NCBI RefSeq assembly: GCF_028618525.1
Contig: NZ_JAQITC010000008.1
Location: 42,855-106,854, forward strand
DNA length: 64,000 nt
Origin: Bartonella sp. AU55XJBT
GTDB lineage: Bacteria > Pseudomonadota > Alphaproteobacteria > Rhizobiales > Rhizobiaceae
Direction of reading: 5' to 3'
Positions within the stretch are counted from its first letter, which is position 1. Each line of letters begins with the position of its first letter. This document shows positions 19,928 through 29,261 of this stretch, piece after piece. The position numbers and the translations under genes were made by a program. Under the pieces are notes generated by a model. The model saw nothing but the letters and a program-made list of their open reading frames with translations. It made no database searches and was not told the DNA's origin.

Positions 19928-21304
19928 TTATTGCAGTTTCTTTTGCTTAAAATTGTAAAATTTAAGGGTATAGAAACAAATAATAAGCCAAGCAATCCAA
20001 CTAACACCAACAATTAAAACTGGTCGCGTTTCATCAAAGTACCATAAGAGAATAAAAATAAAAACCATAAATAAAATAGAAAAAATCGACCCCATTGGCC
20101 AAAATGGAATAGGAAAGTTTAAACCATTCTGTGCTTCTTTAGGCATCTTAATTCGCATAAAAATTTGCGAAAGTAGAATCATCATCCAAACAAAAACTGT
20201 CGCAAATGTTGCCATTGCTGCAATAAGAAAAAAAAGCTTTTCATGATAAAAATAATTAAGAACAGCACCAAGAAGAAAAATAGCAAAAATCATCAAAATA
20301 ACAAAAACTGGTATACCGTTTTTTGATAAATATTGAAACTTCTTTAAAGCATAACCTTCCTGCGATAAACCATGGATCATACGACAAGCACCATACATTC
20401 CACTATTCATTGCCGAAATAGCCGCTGTAACAACAACAATATTTAAAATATTTGCTGCATATGAAATCCCAAGATTTTCAAAAATGGATACAAAAGGACT
20501 ATCCATAAGACCAATCTCATTCCAAGGATAAAGAGACATTAAAATAGCTAATGTCATGATGTAAAAAAGCAAAATACGAACTGGAGTAGAATTAATTGCC
20601 TTTGAAATCGTTTGATGAGGGTTTTGAACTTCCATGACTGCCATTCCAATGATTTCTATACCACCAAAAGCAAAAACAACAACACTAAAGCAAGCTAAAA
20701 AACCAAACCAACCATTGGGAAAAATACCACCATTCTTCCATAAATTATGAACAGTAACAGTAGAAAAATGAGTACCTTCACCCCACCCAAAAAAAATAAT
20801 TGCTATTCCTAAAATAATCATCGCAACGATAGCAATCACTTTAATAGAAGACAGCCAAAATTCTAGCTCACCATAGACTTCTACAGCAGCTAAATTAATA
20901 CCTGTGATGATGAATGTAATACTCAGTGCCCATACCCAAGGAGCAACATCAGGATACCAAAACCCCATATAAGTCGCAAAGGCTGTAATATCAGCCAAAC
21001 CAACAAGAATCATCTCAAATACATATGTCCACCCCGTTAAAAAACCTGCCAATGGCGATATGTAATTTGCCGCATAACGAGCAAAAGAACCAGGTAATGG
21101 ATTATGAAGAATCATCTCTCCTAAAGCCCGCATAACCATAAAAATAGCTAAACCAGAAATACAATAGGCAATCAAAACACTGGGACCCGCAAGCTTAATT
21201 GCTTGGGCTGATCCATAAAAAAGACCTGTTCCAATAGCTGAGCCAAGAGCTAAAAAAATAACTTGGCGCTTACTCATCCCTCGTTTCAGTTCATTTATTG
21301 CCAT
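19928..21304 (-). CDS. APC-family amino-acid permease (HutT/ProY type)
   Basis: A 458-aa inner-membrane protein with about twelve hydrophobic helices. The N-terminus has the amino-acid-permease signature GSAIGTGLFYGSA after a short LKRGMSKRQV lead, followed by ALGEMI and PLPGSFARYA, and the sixth helix region has FAFGGIEIIG. These are hallmarks of the proton-coupled aromatic/proline/histidine group (ProY, HutT, AroP). hutH lies 1.2 kb upstream on the same strand, which favours histidine as substrate, but the two are separated by another gene. The ATG lies 8 bases after a GAAGGAAA ribosome site. Confidence 0.85.
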   Translation of the reverse strand: MAINELKRGMSKRQVIFLALGSAIGTGLFYGSAQAIKLAGPSVLIAYCISGLAIFMVMRALGEMILHNPLPGSFARYAANYISPLAGFLTGWTYVFEMILVGLADITAFATYMGFWYPDVAPWVWALSITFIITGINLAAVEVYGELEFWLSSIKVIAIVAMIILGIAIIFFGWGEGTHFSTVTVHNLWKNGGIFPNGWFGFLACFSVVVFAFGGIEIIGMAVMEVQNPHQTISKAINSTPVRILLFYIMTLAILMSLYPWNEIGLMDSPFVSIFENLGISYAANILNIVVVTAAISAMNSGMYGACRMIHGLSQEGYALKKFQYLSKNGIPVFVILMIFAIFLLGAVLNYFYHEKLFFLIAAMATFATVFVWMMILLSQIFMRIKMPKEAQNGLNFPIPFWPMGSIFSILFMVFIFILLWYFDETRPVLIVGVSWIAWLIICFYTLKFYNFKQKKLQ

Positions 21305-21754
21305 TGCTTTCCTTCTTTATTAAAATGTTGGCGAAAATCCACACCACAATAAACAGCTTTATGATAAATAAAGCCTCATATTTCTTTCACAAATATATTT
21401 CAAAAACCAGCTAGTCCAACGCTTTGCTCTAAACAATAAAAAATACTTATATGGCAAATTATACAGTTTTTATAACCTGCAATTTCGTATTATTTTATTG
21501 AAATAAAGTGATAATGAATTTTTTTATAAATGTCATTTAATTCATTTCGTATTCTCTAATTTTTTTACAAAGAAAATTAGCCTTAATGTAGTGTGATAGT
21601 GTAAACTTTTAGGCTTCTATTTCGGTGCACTGAAATAGAAGCCTAAAAGTTCATAATAAGCGCATTAACTATGCGTACAATTAATTTTTTGTGACTTTAA
21701 GCAAACTCTCTTTGGGCCCATAAACCAACTTTTAAAGCCAATTGAAGAACTCAA
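21305..21754. other. Spacer with long hairpin
   Basis: 450 bases between the permease start and the end of the small exported-protein gene. The permease promoter should be here. The only notable element is the hairpin at 21604-21651. Confidence 0.5.
21604..21651. repeat. Long perfect inverted repeat
   Basis: Arms of 20 bases (21604-21623 and 21632-21651; AACTTTTAGGCTTCTATTTC and its exact complement) flank an eight-base centre GGTGCACT, which can itself pair except for one G-T. A 24-bp stem of this quality is unusual here. On the minus strand it follows the 21755-22117 gene but has no T-run, so it is not a textbook terminator. It could be an RNA-stabilising hairpin, a protein-binding site or the relic of a small mobile element. 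Confidence 0.8.
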
Positions 21755-22117
21755 TCAGTGATAAAGCGAGTCTCGCCAGTTTTTAAAAGTATGAGAAAGT
21801 GTATCTACAGCCCATCTTCTAAGGACTCCAACAGCCTTAACGACAAGCTTTCCGATGAAAAAAAAATATACGGTAAAAATAGCATCTTTGACTGTTGGTC
21901 CAATAATATCTCTCTCCTTTCCTCTGGGAGTTTGCCCTGAGATATTACTAAAACTTTTGTTTTTCGCCGAAACAAGAAGCTCTTTCTCTTGAGCTACCAT
22001 TATAATAAAAATGTCCTCTGGAAAGCTACCTATCCTAAAATTTGCATGAACCTCAAGAATTTGTGAAAAACAAAAAAGAGTTGTTGTTAAAATACATAAT
22101 CTAGTACTTTTAAACAT
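21755..22117 (-). CDS. Small exported or membrane protein, unknown
   Basis: A 120-aa protein I do not recognise. Residues 1-25 form a signal peptide ending in VHA. A hydrophobic stretch around residues 80-100 (IFTVYFFFIGKLVVKAVGVL) may be a single membrane helix, and the tail is basic and tryptophan-containing. The ribosome site (GGAG) lies just before the ATG. Base composition resembles the surrounding accessory DNA. Between hutH and the permease it is in the same orientation as both, but gaps over 400 bases argue against one operon. Confidence 0.6.
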   Translation of the reverse strand: MFKSTRLCILTTTLFCFSQILEVHANFRIGSFPEDIFIIMVAQEKELLVSAKNKSFSNISGQTPRGKERDIIGPTVKDAIFTVYFFFIGKLVVKAVGVLRRWAVDTLSHTFKNWRDSLYH

Positions 22118-22549
22118 TTAGTTCTCCTTTTTACTTAAAATACAAAAATTGAACTATAAGATTCATGAAGTATTAACAAATAATTATAATATAAAATAAA
22201 ATTTTTATTTTATATAATACATATAAGATAATTTATAATTATAAAAATATAATATTACAATATATAATTTTTGGATATTATTTAACTTAGATTAAAAATC
22301 TCTGATAGGAATCATAAAGTATATTTACTTTAAATTTATAGATTATAAACTTATTGTGATAAATTCAGATCACTATAAAGTAAATATAATAAAATATCTA
22401 GTTTGTTACAAACAGCAGATATATACATAATTGATTAAATTATTCAAATATAGTATTGATATTCTATATTTTTATATGAGGAAGTTTCAAAATCCAATAT
22501 CCGCCCTTCCTCATTGACCTTAAAACAAATATCGACCTTAAAACAAATA
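22118..22549. other. Very AT-rich spacer
   Basis: 430 bases of extreme A/T content between the small exported-protein gene and hutH. It ends with an 18-base tandem repeat touching the hutH stop codon. No gene is visible. Confidence 0.5.
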
Positions 22550-22551
22550 TC
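22516..22551. repeat. 18-bp tandem direct repeat at the hutH 3' end
   Basis: GACCTTAAAACAAATATC occurs twice head to tail (22516-22533 and 22534-22551), with the second copy reaching into the complement of the hutH stop codon. It looks like a recent slippage duplication. Confidence 0.8.
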
Positions 22552-24088
22552 ATTGAAAACTTAATGAAGGAAAAATTGGTTCTGGTAAAACAGATAATAA
22601 ATGCCCTTCACGCACTAATATATGCACTTGATGAAGATCTGGAGCCATATAGCGATCTTCCTTAAGAGAAGCGATATTTTTGCGTAAACATTCCATAACA
22701 GACTGCAAAAGAGTACTTGTTTTTAAAGGTGCACGATATTCAATTCCTTGTGCTGCAATAAGCGTTTCAATGCCAATAATTGTAAAAAGGTTTTCGCTCA
22801 TTACCAATAACCGACGAGCACCATGGCAAGCCATTGAAACGTGATCTTCTTGATTGGCTGAAGTTGGTGTTGAATCAACGGAAGCAGGATGAGCCATTTG
22901 TTTATTTTCAGACATTAAAGCTGCTGCTGTTACTTCAGCAATCATAAAACCTGAATTAAGACCTGCATTGTGGGCTAAAAAAGCCGGAAGACCATAAGAA
23001 ACTGCTGGATCAACCATAAGAGCAATACGCCGTTGAGAAATAGATCCTATTTCACACAAAGCAAGAGCAATCTGATCAGCAGCAAATGCTACAGGCTCAG
23101 CATGAAAATTGCCACCTGATACAACCTCACCATTTCTTAAAATTAACGGATTATCTGTAACAGCATTTGCTTCAATAATCAGTGTTTTTGCTGCTGCTCG
23201 CAAAATATCAAAACATGCCCCCATAACCTGTGGCTGACAACGTATACAATAAGGATCTTGTACACGCTCATCACCCCGTAAATGTGCTGTACGAATTTCT
23301 GAATCTTCTACAAGCTTTTCCAATGTTTTTGATACGGCAATCTGCCCATAATGGCCTCGTAAAATATGGATATCAGGATGAAATGGTGCCGTTGATCCCA
23401 TGATGGCATCTGTCGTCAAAGCCCCTGCCAACAATCCACCACACAATGCCCTATAACCTCGAAAAAGACCGGCAAGTGCAAGTGCTGTTGATGTTTGTGT
23501 CCCATTAATGAGAGCTAAACCTTCCTTTGCCTCTAAAATAATAGGAGATAATCCTGCTTTTTCTAACGCAGCCGCTCCACTCATACGAACATTTTGAAAA
23601 AACGCTTCTCCTTCTCCCATCATAACAGCTGCCATATGAGCGAGTGGAGCAAGATCACCTGAAGCGCCAACAGAGCCTTTTTCAGGGATAACAGGAATAA
23701 CGCCCTTTTCAAGCATATTTTCCAGCAAATTAACCAACTCTAGACGAACTCCAGAGGCTCCTCTTCCTAAAGAGATAAGCTTCAAGCTCATCATCAAACG
23801 CACAATATTTTCAGAGAGAGGTTTTCCCACTCCACAACAATGGGATAAAATAAGATTTCTCTGTAAAACAGTGACTTTGTCCGCCCCAATTTTAATGGAA
23901 GCCAATTTCCCAAAACCAGTATTAATCCCATATACAGGATCGCTTCCAGAAGCAATTTCAGCAATGCGCCGTGCTCCTTTCTCGATAGCTAAATGCGTGT
24001 CATGATGAAGTTTACTCACTTCACCATTAAAATAAATAGCTTCAAGTTCGCTAAGTGTTACCTCACTCGGTTTTAGTATAATCGTCAT
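22550..24088 (-). CDS. hutH: Histidine ammonia-lyase
   Basis: Converts L-histidine to urocanate and ammonia, the first step of histidine breakdown. The 512-aa length is typical. The self-forming MIO cofactor triad Ala142-Ser143-Gly144 is intact in [16 protein letters not shown], and the catalytic Tyr53 is in VYGINTGFG. Other hallmarks are NGTQTSTA and the [11 protein letters not shown] segment. No hutU, hutI, hutG or hutC gene is nearby, so either the rest of the pathway lies elsewhere or urocanate is an end product. The start has an AGAAAG-type weak ribosome site. Confidence 0.97.
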   Translation of the reverse strand: MTIILKPSEVTLSELEAIYFNGEVSKLHHDTHLAIEKGARRIAEIASGSDPVYGINTGFGKLASIKIGADKVTVLQRNLILSHCCGVGKPLSENIVRLMMSLKLISLGRGASGVRLELVNLLENMLEKGVIPVIPEKGSVGASGDLAPLAHMAAVMMGEGEAFFQNVRMSGAAALEKAGLSPIILEAKEGLALINGTQTSTALALAGLFRGYRALCGGLLAGALTTDAIMGSTAPFHPDIHILRGHYGQIAVSKTLEKLVEDSEIRTAHLRGDERVQDPYCIRCQPQVMGACFDILRAAAKTLIIEANAVTDNPLILRNGEVVSGGNFHAEPVAFAADQIALALCEIGSISQRRIALMVDPAVSYGLPAFLAHNAGLNSGFMIAEVTAAALMSENKQMAHPASVDSTPTSANQEDHVSMACHGARRLLVMSENLFTIIGIETLIAAQGIEYRAPLKTSTLLQSVMECLRKNIASLKEDRYMAPDLHQVHILVREGHLLSVLPEPIFPSLSFQ

Positions 24089-24731
24089 AATTTTCTTTCT
24101 TTATTTAATTGAAGTATAATTTTTAACATTATTAACCCTTCTATAAAACCTATAAAATAAAAAAGATATAATCACTCTTTGAATAAAAATGCTTTTTATT
24201 CTTAAAAGGGAGCAACATGATCTTGAAAAAGTGAAGGAGGCAGCGAGGAGGATAGCGATCACAATCATCAGCTAATCCGTCAAACTTTTCATTTTGCGAT
24301 TGAACGTTTTGCAATGTAGGAATTTTCCCCCTTCTTCATAATTGTTGATACCCATAATTCAAAAGCTTTTTATCTAATAGGTTAAGCATGACTTCTAAAG
24401 GAGGAAAAATGTGAACTGCCTCTTCTTTTTATAAGCTTGATACCGACATTCTTCTTTTCCTCAATTGTTATTTGCTACGTTCTAAAACAAAAAATCCTAT
24501 GAAAATAATATAATCTTCTGTAAGAATAATTGATAGGAATAGTGTTGATCTTTCACAAGATGACATTTATACTCTCACTATTATTTTCATATCAACAAGT
24601 CACTTAAGCGTGCTAAAAACGCAGAGATATGTCAATTTATTGATAACAATAACTGTTTATAAAATTCAAAATACTTTCCACCAGTAAGATAAACCCTATA
24701 TGATACATAAAATATCTGTGGAGACCTCTTT
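24089..24731. other. Divergent spacer hutH-lemA
   Basis: About 640 bases between divergent genes. It should hold both promoters. A purine-rich stretch near 24225-24250 stands out in composition only. No gene or RNA is visible. Confidence 0.5.
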
Positions 24732-25358
24732 ATGTTAAATGGACAAACTTCTTCAATGTTTAAAATATTAAAACAATTTTCAATCATTATTTTTTTGGTA
24801 GGGTTCATACCATTTTTAAGTGGCTGCGGATTTAATACGATACCAACAAATGAAGAAAAAGCACACGCAGCGTGGAGTGAAGTGCTCAATCAATACCAAC
24901 GCCGTACAGATCTCATTCCCAATCTTGTAGAAACTGTCAAAGCTTACGCAGCCCATGAACAAAGTGTTTTTACAAATGTCATTGAAGCACGTGCCAAAGC
25001 AACACAAGTCAACATCAATGCAGATATGTTGAATAATCCGGAAATTATGCAGCAATATCTCAAAAATCAAGCAAATTTATCAAGTGCACTTTCACGGCTT
25101 ATGGCAGTTGTCGAAAACTATCCGGATCTTAAAGCAAACCAGAACTTTCTTGCTCTTCAATCGCAACTAGAAGGAACTGAAAACCGTATCTCCGTTGCGC
25201 GCCGCGATTATATCGAAACAGTTCGTGCCTACAATACAGCACTCAAAACAATGCCGACAATAATTTGGGCAAAATTATGGTTTCGTGATGCTAAACCGAT
25301 GCCGACTTTTACCATCGATACGGATAGCCAACAAACTCCAAAGGTTAATTTTAATTAA
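24732..25358 (+). CDS. lemA: LemA-family lipoprotein
   Basis: A 208-aa envelope protein of the LemA family, long helical proteins of unclear function tied to the cell envelope. Residues 9-35 are a hydrophobic signal with lipobox LSGCG, so it may be lipidated. The family core follows: AHAAWSEVLNQYQRRTDLIPNL and the LVETVKAY segment, split about residues 42-70, then a coiled-coil helix ending with the conserved ISVARRDYIETVRAYN. An alternative start is ATG 24756. The stop touches the next gene's ATG, so the pair is one operon; lemA with a TPM-domain gene is a frequent arrangement. Confidence 0.92.
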   Translation: MLNGQTSSMFKILKQFSIIIFLVGFIPFLSGCGFNTIPTNEEKAHAAWSEVLNQYQRRTDLIPNLVETVKAYAAHEQSVFTNVIEARAKATQVNINADMLNNPEIMQQYLKNQANLSSALSRLMAVVENYPDLKANQNFLALQSQLEGTENRISVARRDYIETVRAYNTALKTMPTIIWAKLWFRDAKPMPTFTIDTDSQQTPKVNFN

Positions 25359-26212
25359 TGAAATCATTTCAACACACTATAAAACGTCGTTTTTTTCGAT
25401 GTTTATGGATTCCTTTGAGCATTCTCTATTTGATCATTGCATGGGGGAATGTCACTCACGCACACACTCAATTTCCTCCCTTAACCGGCTATATCAATGA
25501 TATAGCTCATTTACTTGATCATGAAACAAAGAAAAATTTAACGGAAAAACTTGCTACACTCGAAGAGAAAACAGGAGATCAAATTGTTCTTGTAACGCTC
25601 CCTACTCTTTTGGGCAATGATATAGAGACATACAGCAATTCTCTTTTTCGCACATGGAAGTTAGGTCAAAAACAAATCAATAACGGCGTATTAATCGTCA
25701 TTGCCCCCAATGAACGTAAAGCACGTATTGAAGTAGGCTATGGTCTGGAGGGAGAACTAACAGATGCCATTTCCTCTGTCATCATTAATAGCTTCATGAT
25801 TCCTAATTTTCGTGAAGGAAATTATCAAAAAGGAATTGTCGAAGCCGTTCATGCAATTATCAAAGTGATCACACAAAGCGATGCTGATTTTTCTTTTCGA
25901 ATCAATCAAAAAGCTAAAGCTGTTGAAGAACAACGTAAGCAAGCTGCAAAAGAAGAAATGATTATAAATACAATCATGTTTCTCATTCTCTTTATAGCAG
26001 TGGGGTTGCCCATTCTTGCTATGATTTTTGGTCAAAAAATAGGTCCACGAAAGTATCTTTGGATGGGTATTGTCTTCACACCTTGGTTTTTAAACTTAAA
26101 TGCGAGCGGTAGGACCCCTGGTGGAATTTTTGGTGGACATTCAGGAGGAGGAGGAGGATTCAGAGGAGGAGGTGGATCATCAGGTGGTGGTGGTGCAACA
26201 GGAAGATGGTAA
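25358..26212 (+). CDS. TPM-domain membrane protein (YgcG family)
   Basis: A 284-aa protein with an N-terminal signal anchor (about residues 10-33), a TPM phosphatase-like domain (about 36-165, with LTGYINDIAHLL, TGDQIVLVTLPTL and RIEVGYGLEGELTDA), a second membrane helix (about 207-230) and a glycine/serine-rich tail ending GGGGATGRW. TPM proteins of this kind are linked to envelope or photosystem maintenance; the biochemical role is not established. It overlaps the lemA stop by one base and is certainly co-transcribed with it. Confidence 0.88.
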   Translation: MKSFQHTIKRRFFRCLWIPLSILYLIIAWGNVTHAHTQFPPLTGYINDIAHLLDHETKKNLTEKLATLEEKTGDQIVLVTLPTLLGNDIETYSNSLFRTWKLGQKQINNGVLIVIAPNERKARIEVGYGLEGELTDAISSVIINSFMIPNFREGNYQKGIVEAVHAIIKVITQSDADFSFRINQKAKAVEEQRKQAAKEEMIINTIMFLILFIAVGLPILAMIFGQKIGPRKYLWMGIVFTPWFLNLNASGRTPGGIFGGHSGGGGGFRGGGGSSGGGGATGRW

Positions 26213-26236
26213 AACGAACGTAACGCGTTTTTTTAA

Positions 26237-26280
26237 TAAAATTCATTACATTTCTCATTAAAATTCATTGCATTTCTTAT
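26237..26280. repeat. 22-bp imperfect tandem repeat
   Basis: Two adjacent 22-base units (26237-26258 and 26259-26280, 20 of 22 identical, core TAAAATTCATT) lie between the TPM gene and lipB. They probably arose by slippage and have no evident function. Confidence 0.7.
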
Positions 26281-26357
26281 AAAGTGTCTCTTAATCTTAC
26301 GCTTTTGTTATTTTTCTGATTACAATACAAACTCAAACATTAAGATAAATATTGCCA

Positions 26358-27095
26358 ATGACATTTGAATTGAAACATAGAGACCGTAGTCACTTATCAC
26401 ATCATTTTAATGCAATTCTAGGGAATCCACCCGTTGAATGGAAAATAAGTGATCATTTGATTGAATATCCTGAAGCACTGCGTTACATGCAAGAACGTGT
26501 GGAAAAAATTTTTGCAAAAATGGCCCATGAACAGGTTTGGCTTCTTGAACATCCTTCCCTTTATACAGCGGGGACGAGTGCAGATAAAAAGGATCTTTTA
26601 GCGCCTCATTTATTTCCTGTTTACGAAGCAGGACGTGGAGGTGAATTTACCTATCACGGACCAGGACAGCGTATTGCTTATATTATGCTTGATCTTAAAC
26701 GTCGAAAACAAGACATCCGTGCTTTCATTAGTGCATTAGAAGAATGGATCATACAGATGCTTGCGCGCTTTAATATTAAAGGCGAACGCAGAGAAGATCG
26801 CGTTGGTGTCTGGATTAAACAGTCTCATGGTCCATTAAAGCAAAACGATCTTTCTTCCGAAGATAAAATTGCAGCGATTGGCATTCGAGTGCGCAAATGG
26901 ATAAGTTTTCATGGCGTCTCTATCAATGTTAATCCTAATTTAGCCCATTATTCAGGAATTGTTCCTTGTGGAATTACAAACCATGGTGTAACAAGCTTTC
27001 TTGATCTAGGGTGCCCTGTAAAAATGCATGATATTGATATTGCTCTCAAACAGGCTTTTGAACAAATTTTTGGTCCAACAATTGATGTTCCCTAA
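26358..27095 (+). CDS. lipB: Octanoyl-[ACP]:protein octanoyltransferase
   Basis: Transfers octanoate from acyl carrier protein to lipoyl domains, the first step of lipoate synthesis; LipA then adds sulfur. The protein is about 245 aa, as usual. Motifs are [17 protein letters not shown] (about residues 50-66), the [12 protein letters not shown] substrate loop, and the active-site cysteine in [14 protein letters not shown]. The ATG at 26358 is chosen; an in-frame TTG six bases upstream is possible. It stands alone between the TPM gene and parE. Confidence 0.95.
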   Translation: MTFELKHRDRSHLSHHFNAILGNPPVEWKISDHLIEYPEALRYMQERVEKIFAKMAHEQVWLLEHPSLYTAGTSADKKDLLAPHLFPVYEAGRGGEFTYHGPGQRIAYIMLDLKRRKQDIRAFISALEEWIIQMLARFNIKGERREDRVGVWIKQSHGPLKQNDLSSEDKIAAIGIRVRKWISFHGVSINVNPNLAHYSGIVPCGITNHGVTSFLDLGCPVKMHDIDIALKQAFEQIFGPTIDVP

Positions 27096-27177
27096 CTGCA
27101 TTGATTTTTAAATAAAAAACAGGCATAAAATTTATTCTAATAAATATTTTATTTTATGAGGTAGATAGTTAAACGCT

Positions 27178-29244
27178 ATGAGCGATAACAACAAGGATCT
27201 TTTTAGTGTTGTAAATAAAGCCCAATCTAGGGTAAATACAAAAGAAAGCACTCTGCAATCTCCAATGAAATCAAAAGCAATGATTTCAAAGAAAAGTGCA
27301 AAAAATACGCAAGAAGACGACTATAATGCCCTCTCTATTCGCGTGCTTGAGGGGTTAGAGCCTGTACGTTTACGCCCTGGAATGTATATTGGTGGAACAG
27401 ATAGTAAAGCCCTTCACCATTTATTTGCCGAAATTATTGATAATGCGATGGATGAAGCTGTTGCTGGTTATGCAGACTCCATTGAGGTCTCATTAGATAG
27501 GAACGGTTATATAACCGTTACAGATAATGGACGCGGTATTCCTGTCGAAAATCATCCTCAAATGCCTGACAAATCAACTCTAGAAGTTATTATGACACAA
27601 CTCCACTCCGGAGGAAAATTTGATGGGAAAGCGTATCAAACCGCGGGCGGACTTCATGGAGTAGGAATTTCTGTCGTCAATGCTCTGTCAGATGATATGG
27701 AAGTTGAAGTTGCACGAGAACGAAAACTTTATCGCCAACGCTTCTCACGCGGTATTCCTCAATCTGGATTGGAAGATTTGGGAGACGTTTACAATCGCCG
27801 TGGTACACGTGTTCGTTTTCATCCTGATCGTGAAATTTTTGGTGAAAAAGCAGCTTTTGATCCGGAAAAAATTTATCAGATGGCACGTTCCAAAGCCTAT
27901 CTTTTTGGCGGTGTAAAAATTCGCTGGACTTGTGATCCCGTCATACTTGAAGGCGTAAAAAATATTCCTGAAAAGGCTGTTTTTCATTTTCCCAATGGGC
28001 TTAAAGACTATTTACTTGCGTCATTAAAAGATGAATATCGCGTCACGTCAGAAATTTTTTCTGGAAAAACACAACAAAATAATGATCACGGCTGTGTTGA
28101 ATGGGCCATCGCTTGGCATGGCGGTGATGCTCATGTGCAATCTTATTGCAATACTATTCCCACCGGAGAAGGTGGAACGCACGAAACAGGACTGCGTCAA
28201 GCGCTTTTGCGTGGCTTAAAATCTTACGCTGAGTTAACAGGAAACAAACGCGCAGCGATCATTACATCAGACGATATTATGATTTCGACAGCCGCAATAC
28301 TTTCAGTTTTCATCAAAAATCCTGAGTTTGTTGGACAAACAAAAGATCGATTAGCAACAATCGAAGCACAACGTATCGTTGAAAACGCAATCCGCGATCC
28401 TTTTGATCATTGGTTAGCAAATTCCCCCCAAGAAGCAACAAAACTTCTTGATTGGGTTATTGAACGTGCTGAAGAACGTGTTAGACGACGTCAAGATAGA
28501 GAAATAAGTCGCAAAACAGCTGTCCGTAAATTACGTCTTCCCGGTAAACTTGCAGATTGTAGCCAAAACCATGCTACGGGTGCTGAATTATTCATTGTTG
28601 AAGGAGATTCTGCAGGGGGATCTGCTAAACAAGCAAGAAATAGAGCAAACCAAGCAATTTTACCTCTTCGTGGTAAAATCCTCAATGTTGCCAGTGCTGC
28701 CCATGAAAAAATGAGCTCAAGCCAAACAATTAGCGATCTTATCTTAGCTCTTGGATGTGGAACACGCTCTAAATATCGTGAAAAAGATCTCAGATATGAA
28801 CGTATTATCATCATGACAGATGCAGATGTTGATGGTGCTCATATTGCATCACTGCTCATTACCTTCTTTTTTCAAGAAATGCCTGATCTTATTCATCAGG
28901 GGCATTTATATCTCGCCGTCCCTCCCCTTTATAGAATATCGCAAGGGGGAAAAGTTGCTTATGCACGCGATGACATCCATAAGGATGAATTGCTCAAAAC
29001 TGAATTTACGGGAAAAGCGAAAATTGAAATCGGTCGTTTTAAAGGGCTGGGTGAGATGCGTGCAGAACAACTTAAAGAAACGACGATGCATCCCCAAAAA
29101 CGTACATTGCTTCGTGTTTCTATTGATGCTGTGGAAATGCAAGAAACAAAAAAGACTGTAGAAAGCCTCATGGGAACAAAACCAGAAGCACGATTTCGTT
29201 TTATACAAGAAAATTCTACTTTTGCTTCTAATTTAGACATCTAA
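27178..29244 (+). CDS. parE: DNA topoisomerase IV subunit B
   Basis: The ATPase subunit of topoisomerase IV, which separates replicated chromosomes. The 688-aa protein has the GHKL ATPase motifs EIIDNAMDEAVAG, DNGRGIPV and GGLHGVGISVVNALS in the first 170 residues and the TOPRIM metal site EGDSAGGSAKQARNR plus DADVDGAHI. QAR rather than QGR after the lysine marks ParE rather than GyrB, and the C-terminus lacks the long GyrB insertion. A low-complexity lead of about 45 residues precedes the ATPase domain. It faces recJ with only 17 bases between the stops. Confidence 0.95.
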   Translation: MSDNNKDLFSVVNKAQSRVNTKESTLQSPMKSKAMISKKSAKNTQEDDYNALSIRVLEGLEPVRLRPGMYIGGTDSKALHHLFAEIIDNAMDEAVAGYADSIEVSLDRNGYITVTDNGRGIPVENHPQMPDKSTLEVIMTQLHSGGKFDGKAYQTAGGLHGVGISVVNALSDDMEVEVARERKLYRQRFSRGIPQSGLEDLGDVYNRRGTRVRFHPDREIFGEKAAFDPEKIYQMARSKAYLFGGVKIRWTCDPVILEGVKNIPEKAVFHFPNGLKDYLLASLKDEYRVTSEIFSGKTQQNNDHGCVEWAIAWHGGDAHVQSYCNTIPTGEGGTHETGLRQALLRGLKSYAELTGNKRAAIITSDDIMISTAAILSVFIKNPEFVGQTKDRLATIEAQRIVENAIRDPFDHWLANSPQEATKLLDWVIERAEERVRRRQDREISRKTAVRKLRLPGKLADCSQNHATGAELFIVEGDSAGGSAKQARNRANQAILPLRGKILNVASAAHEKMSSSQTISDLILALGCGTRSKYREKDLRYERIIIMTDADVDGAHIASLLITFFFQEMPDLIHQGHLYLAVPPLYRISQGGKVAYARDDIHKDELLKTEFTGKAKIEIGRFKGLGEMRAEQLKETTMHPQKRTLLRVSIDAVEMQETKKTVESLMGTKPEARFRFIQENSTFASNLDI

Positions 29245-29261
29245 TGTAAAAGATATCTCTT

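Noticed and set aside
21604..21651. Rho-independent terminator
   Set aside because: The stem is excellent but no T-run follows on either strand, and the arms are far longer than needed.
24632..24889. Minus-strand frame at the start of lemA
   Set aside because: It is antisense to lemA and its predicted protein has no family features.
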